NCBI GenBank assembly: GCA_036250195.1
Contig: JAVHZZ010000005.1
Location: 184,956,448 to 185,020,447, forward strand
Direction of reading: 5' to 3'
Length of the DNA: 64,000 nucleotides
DNA from: Mixophyes australis
Taxonomy: Eukaryota; Chordata; Amphibia; Anura; Limnodynastidae
Under the pieces are notes generated by a model, which saw nothing but the letters and a program-made list of their open reading frames with translations, did no database searches and was not told the origin of the DNA. Below, in pieces: positions 60,283-64,000 of the stretch. The first letter of the stretch is position 1. Every line of letters starts with the position of its first letter. A program made the translations under genes and the position numbers.

Positions 60283-61319
60283 TTATTAAACTTTTGAGCA
60301 CTTGACCAAGACATTGTGTATTAGTAGATTGTTTAGTTGGCAATAGCAATTACAAATGTGCCTTTAGGAACAACATATTTCCGAATTAACAATAAATAAG
60401 CTGTTTTAGCATAATATAGTTAAGGCATTACTAACATTTATTACACATTATATAATATATGCAGAGTCTTTCATAGTCTTAATTGTTCCTTTTATAGGAG
60501 AATTTGAGAATATGCCTATGGATTGGTAAATTAATTGACATCATTGTATGCTTTAAAATTGACTAAATATTCCCCTACATTTCAAATAATCATGTCTGTG
60601 TCATTTTTTTGTGGTCTGAGACTGAAGTGTCAAGTCCCCTAACATCACCTTTCCCACCTCAAGATATGAAATAAAAAATGTAGGGAAACAAAGATTTTCA
60701 TAACCTACTCCATTAATTGTTTTCTTCAACATGCTTCCATGCTATATCGCCTCCCACGTGTTCTGCACTCTGTCCTTACATGTACATCAAGCTGCATTTT
60801 GACACGAATGATACTGCCTTTAACTGCAATCCCTCGTGGTAAACACGATGACCAAACCAGAGCCAGGGCTGTCTGGGTGTATTACTGAGCCTCTGACTTC
60901 TTAAAATCAGCCTAGACGAATATTCTGACCACAATCTCCTAATAACACATAACACATTTCTGAGATTTACGAAAAAGTATGACGTTGTCAAACAATGAAA
61001 AATAGTGTCTTTGTCCTTAACATTATTCAGTACCATATATGACTTTAGATTAAATACAAAATAGCTTCCCACCACAAGGATGCACTCTGGTCAATATAGT
61101 AGGATATTACAACATAGAAAACGTTTGGGAAAAACTCCTCCATCCTGCAACCCCCAACTGCATTTGCCTATGCTCGTCACTCACTGACTATGACATTTTG
61201 ATCATGTGCTAAAGAGCTCATTCCCAATACAGCCCCTTCTCTCACATCCCTGAGACCAGAAGGACGCATGCGCAATGTACTCCAAATGCAATGTCTAAAG
61301 TATATTAAGTAGAATCTCA

Positions 61320-61586
<267 letters not shown>

Positions 61587-61969
61587 CTAGAAGGCCTGTT
61601 ACAAAGACACACCTGTGTTCCAAGGCATAATGTTTTTCCAAAATATTCTACTAAATAAAGGCTATGGCTTTTTACGCCCGTACACAAGCAATTGACTCAT
61701 GTACTTACATGAGGATATGTTTACACCTACATATGTTGCCTTATGGACTAAAATTATTTTTCTTCTCTAAAGGTATCTAAAGATCTCTGAAGTTTTTCAG
61801 CAAAATCATAAATCTCACAATGTGGACCTTTACATTGCAAATGTAGTCACAACCCACATATTTGACAGCTGGGTTAATACAAATTAATTTACATGAAATC
61901 GATTGATTTACCAAAATCTCAAAAGTAATATAAACCCAACAAATCTTATTTTACGTTGATGCCTGAAGC

Positions 61970-62160
61970 ATGGTCCTTTTTATTCTGTTAGCAGTGGCTA
62001 CAAATGCAGATTTACCCCCTCCAGCAGCTAACAGGGTTAACACACGGGCACAGATAGACAAGGAAGCAGAGAGGTCCTTAAGCGCCACAGTGAGGCAGAA
62101 AGTGGCAGTTGGGCTGCACAATGTCTAGTTGAGGGAAAAGGCTGTCTGATTTAATTACCG
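61970..62160. promoter_or_regulatory. candidate conserved noncoding element (intron 3)
   Basis: Repeat-free stretch with GC content above its AT-rich surroundings and a GGGTTAACACACGGGC core. Judged by composition and location only. Confidence 0.25.
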
Positions 62161-62802
62161 ATTAAAGTTAGATAGTTCAGTAGTATAATACACCCCCACA
62201 CAACCTCCACCAACACACGAGGTTGCATAGCACACGACTCTACTGAATTCTGAGCCCAGGTTGATCTTTAAAAGAAGGGCTCTGTCATATAAAACCAGTG
62301 CGGACCCAAGGAAAGTCACGCCAATCATTTCAGCCACTTATATAAATACCACTTGCTTTCTATCTATCACAGTCCTTGCAAAAATCGCTCTCTAATTATT
62401 TATTCCGAGACACCACAACTCAAGTCATTTAAACACCCACTTCAAAATACATTTCTTAACCATAGCTAACATAGTACTGACTTACAACTAAACACGCTGA
62501 TAGATTCATATCTTCGTGAAGAATCTAGTGATTTCATAATATTAATGCAAATTGAAATTTGTCTGTAAAATATCTTGCATCTTTAAATATATTTATCTAT
62601 ATGAAACGATATCGTATTTACTATTCTATTTGTGTGTTCACTTGACGTAATCTTGCGGGGCCTCTTATTAATATAACCACCCAGGACATTAATTTGAAAT
62701 CACATATACAATTTCAAATGTACTGTAAAGCTAATGCTCTAACTGGGTCTTATAAATATAATGATATTTGTTCTTGATGCCATAAAAACAAGCAAAAAGG
62801 CC

Positions 62803-62808
62803 CATATA

Positions 62809-62874
<66 letters not shown>

Positions 62875-62885
62875 TATATATATTT
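62803..62885. repeat. AT microsatellite in intron 3
   Basis: Alternating AT with TGTATA and TTAATA interruptions near its ends. Confidence 0.95.
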
Positions 62886-63049
62886 GTATTAATCTCTATA
62901 TAAAGAATAGCAAACACAATACTCCAGAACGAACAAAACGACAGAGCACCGAATTATGTGCCCTTGTACGAAAACATTTACATGATCCTATATATACAAT
63001 TTAATTGAAACCACCGGACTACACTGTGACCAGACACAGTCCACCATAT

Positions 63050-63310
63050 TTATTTTTCATATTATGACTGGAGAGTAAATGCACAGTGTTCTAATCATGT
63101 GGGTATAGATGGCCTGTGCATTTAATTTGTTGGGGATAGTCAGACGTATGGGGGCTCTCCGCTCTGGATAGATCACTTGTGACATTAATAGCTCTGGGGA
63201 GGCTAATAGAGACAATAGGAGCTAAACGAACTCTTGAGATTACTAATAGAAGAGCCAATTATCATGTTGACTTGGAAAGAGCAGCTATGAGATTCATCTC
63301 TGCTACTTCA
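63050..63310. promoter_or_regulatory. candidate conserved noncoding element (intron 3)
   Basis: Repeat-free, balanced composition, with several TAAT-type cores (ATTAATAGCTC, GCTAATAGAG, ACTAATAGAAG) in a short span and no reading frame. This is the look of a homeodomain-binding enhancer, by inference only. Confidence 0.3.
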
Positions 63311-63759
63311 ACTTACACTTGAGGAAAAAACTATAAGGGTGAAAAAATTAAATATGAAGACATTTCGTTTTCTCGAGATTCGATTTGTGTACTATTAAAA
63401 ATATTTATCCACAGAAGTAACTTATCTTGAAAAAACTTGGGCATTACAAACCTACTTTTCACCCCCACAGTCTTTTTAAAATAAATAATCATTGCAATAA
63501 TACAGTCAAAATAACAACTACTGTTCAATGCCCCCGCAATAAGCCCTGATCTTGCTACTGTAAACATGCAGGAACAAAAGGCTTCTCAAAGCAAATGTAA
63601 GACCACAGTTAATACGTCATGTGAATATATATATATATACTCAAATTATTCCAGGCTGCAAGTTTTAAATACTTCAGAATGAAGCTTGGCAGTCTTGTTT
63701 TCACGGTGGAATAAAAAGCCTGTGTGGACTTGTTAGGAATGCAAAGGAAAATAGCCTAC

Positions 63760-63811
63760 CTTTCTTAATTACAGTTTGATCTGGGATGTTGATACCTTGG
63801 TCTTCTACGTG
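63760..63811 (-). CDS. tfap2a: tfap2a exon 3 (AP-2 alpha), 52 bp
   Basis: This is the small third coding exon of transcription factor AP-2 alpha. Reading the minus strand, a pyrimidine-bordered GTTGCAG acceptor precedes CAC, and the exon ends AAAG before a GTAGGC donor. It encodes HVEDQGINIPDQTVIKKG with the last Gly split 1+2 across the intron. A 52-bp third exon is the known vertebrate TFAP2 gene structure. The segment links the N-terminal transactivation region, encoded outside the window, to the DNA-binding half. The phase joins exon 4 exactly. Exons 1-2 should lie beyond base 64,000. It reads as an intact part of a functional gene; I see no frameshift or stop. Confidence 0.96.
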
Positions 63812-64000
63812 CTGCAACAAAATATACACAAATGTTTTAATGCACTGTCATAACAAAAGAAGGGGAAATTGTAATGCTTCTGTCAGAAAGCAGATATCAC
63901 CAGTCATAAATAAGAGCTGGATAACACATACAGCAATGGGAGGTTGTTTGTTAACTCTATCATAAGCCACTTAGGTTAGAAGTTAGAATTGCAAACTGTG

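Noticed and set aside
63812..64000. Exon 2 of tfap2a within the window
   Set aside because: No acceptor-bounded coding sequence resembling the Pro/Gln-rich second exon is visible before the window ends.

Overview
This window is vertebrate nuclear DNA, most likely from a frog (anuran). The gene evidence is vertebrate-wide: five spliced minus-strand exons at the right end encode the C-terminal half of transcription factor AP-2 alpha (tfap2a). The frog call is an inference from recalled repeat types: piggyBac-like MITEs with AGCTGGGTACACACTAC ends, Harbinger-like MITEs with GGGCCTGATTCATTAAGG ends, several hAT MITE families, tRNA-derived SINEs with a V-SINE-like core, and Ty3/gypsy LTRs with internal tandem repeats. 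I cannot name the species.

Layout. Bases 1-43,450 are gene-poor and rich in repeats. They hold an interrupted piggyBac-like MITE and a Harbinger Myb-like remnant (1-2,172), an L1-like scrap (3,230-3,463), two neighbouring solo LTRs with perfect 5-bp target duplications (3,511-5,595 and 5,641-6,377), an LTR-like promoter block (7,445-8,000), many MITEs, a further LTR-like element (23,200-24,130), a decayed L2/CR1-type LINE (30,360-32,335), a gag remnant (36,980-37,560), and a minus-strand Ty3/gypsy pol remnant split by another solo LTR (38,745-41,050). A degenerate repeat occurs twice in direct order at 41,030-42,900. No host gene was recognised here. Bases 43,450-54,600 are poorer in repeats and fit the downstream flank of a developmental regulator, with several stretches that look like conserved noncoding elements, although this needs alignment to confirm.

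Gene. tfap2a runs right to left. Exon 3 is 63,760-63,811, exon 4 is 61,321-61,552, exon 5 is 58,639-58,757, exon 6 is 57,009-57,150, and the last exon ends at the stop codon at 55,468-55,470. All splice sites are GT-AG and the phases join without a break, giving 278 residues that cover the basic helix-span-helix DNA-binding and dimerisation region. Exons 1-2 and the promoter lie beyond base 64,000.

I found no prokaryotic operon, CRISPR array, tRNA/rRNA gene or clearly novel system. The most informative observations are the transposon structures with intact target duplications, the IN-before-RT order of the gypsy remnant, perfect short hairpins that suggest template-switch mutations, and candidate regulatory elements around tfap2a.
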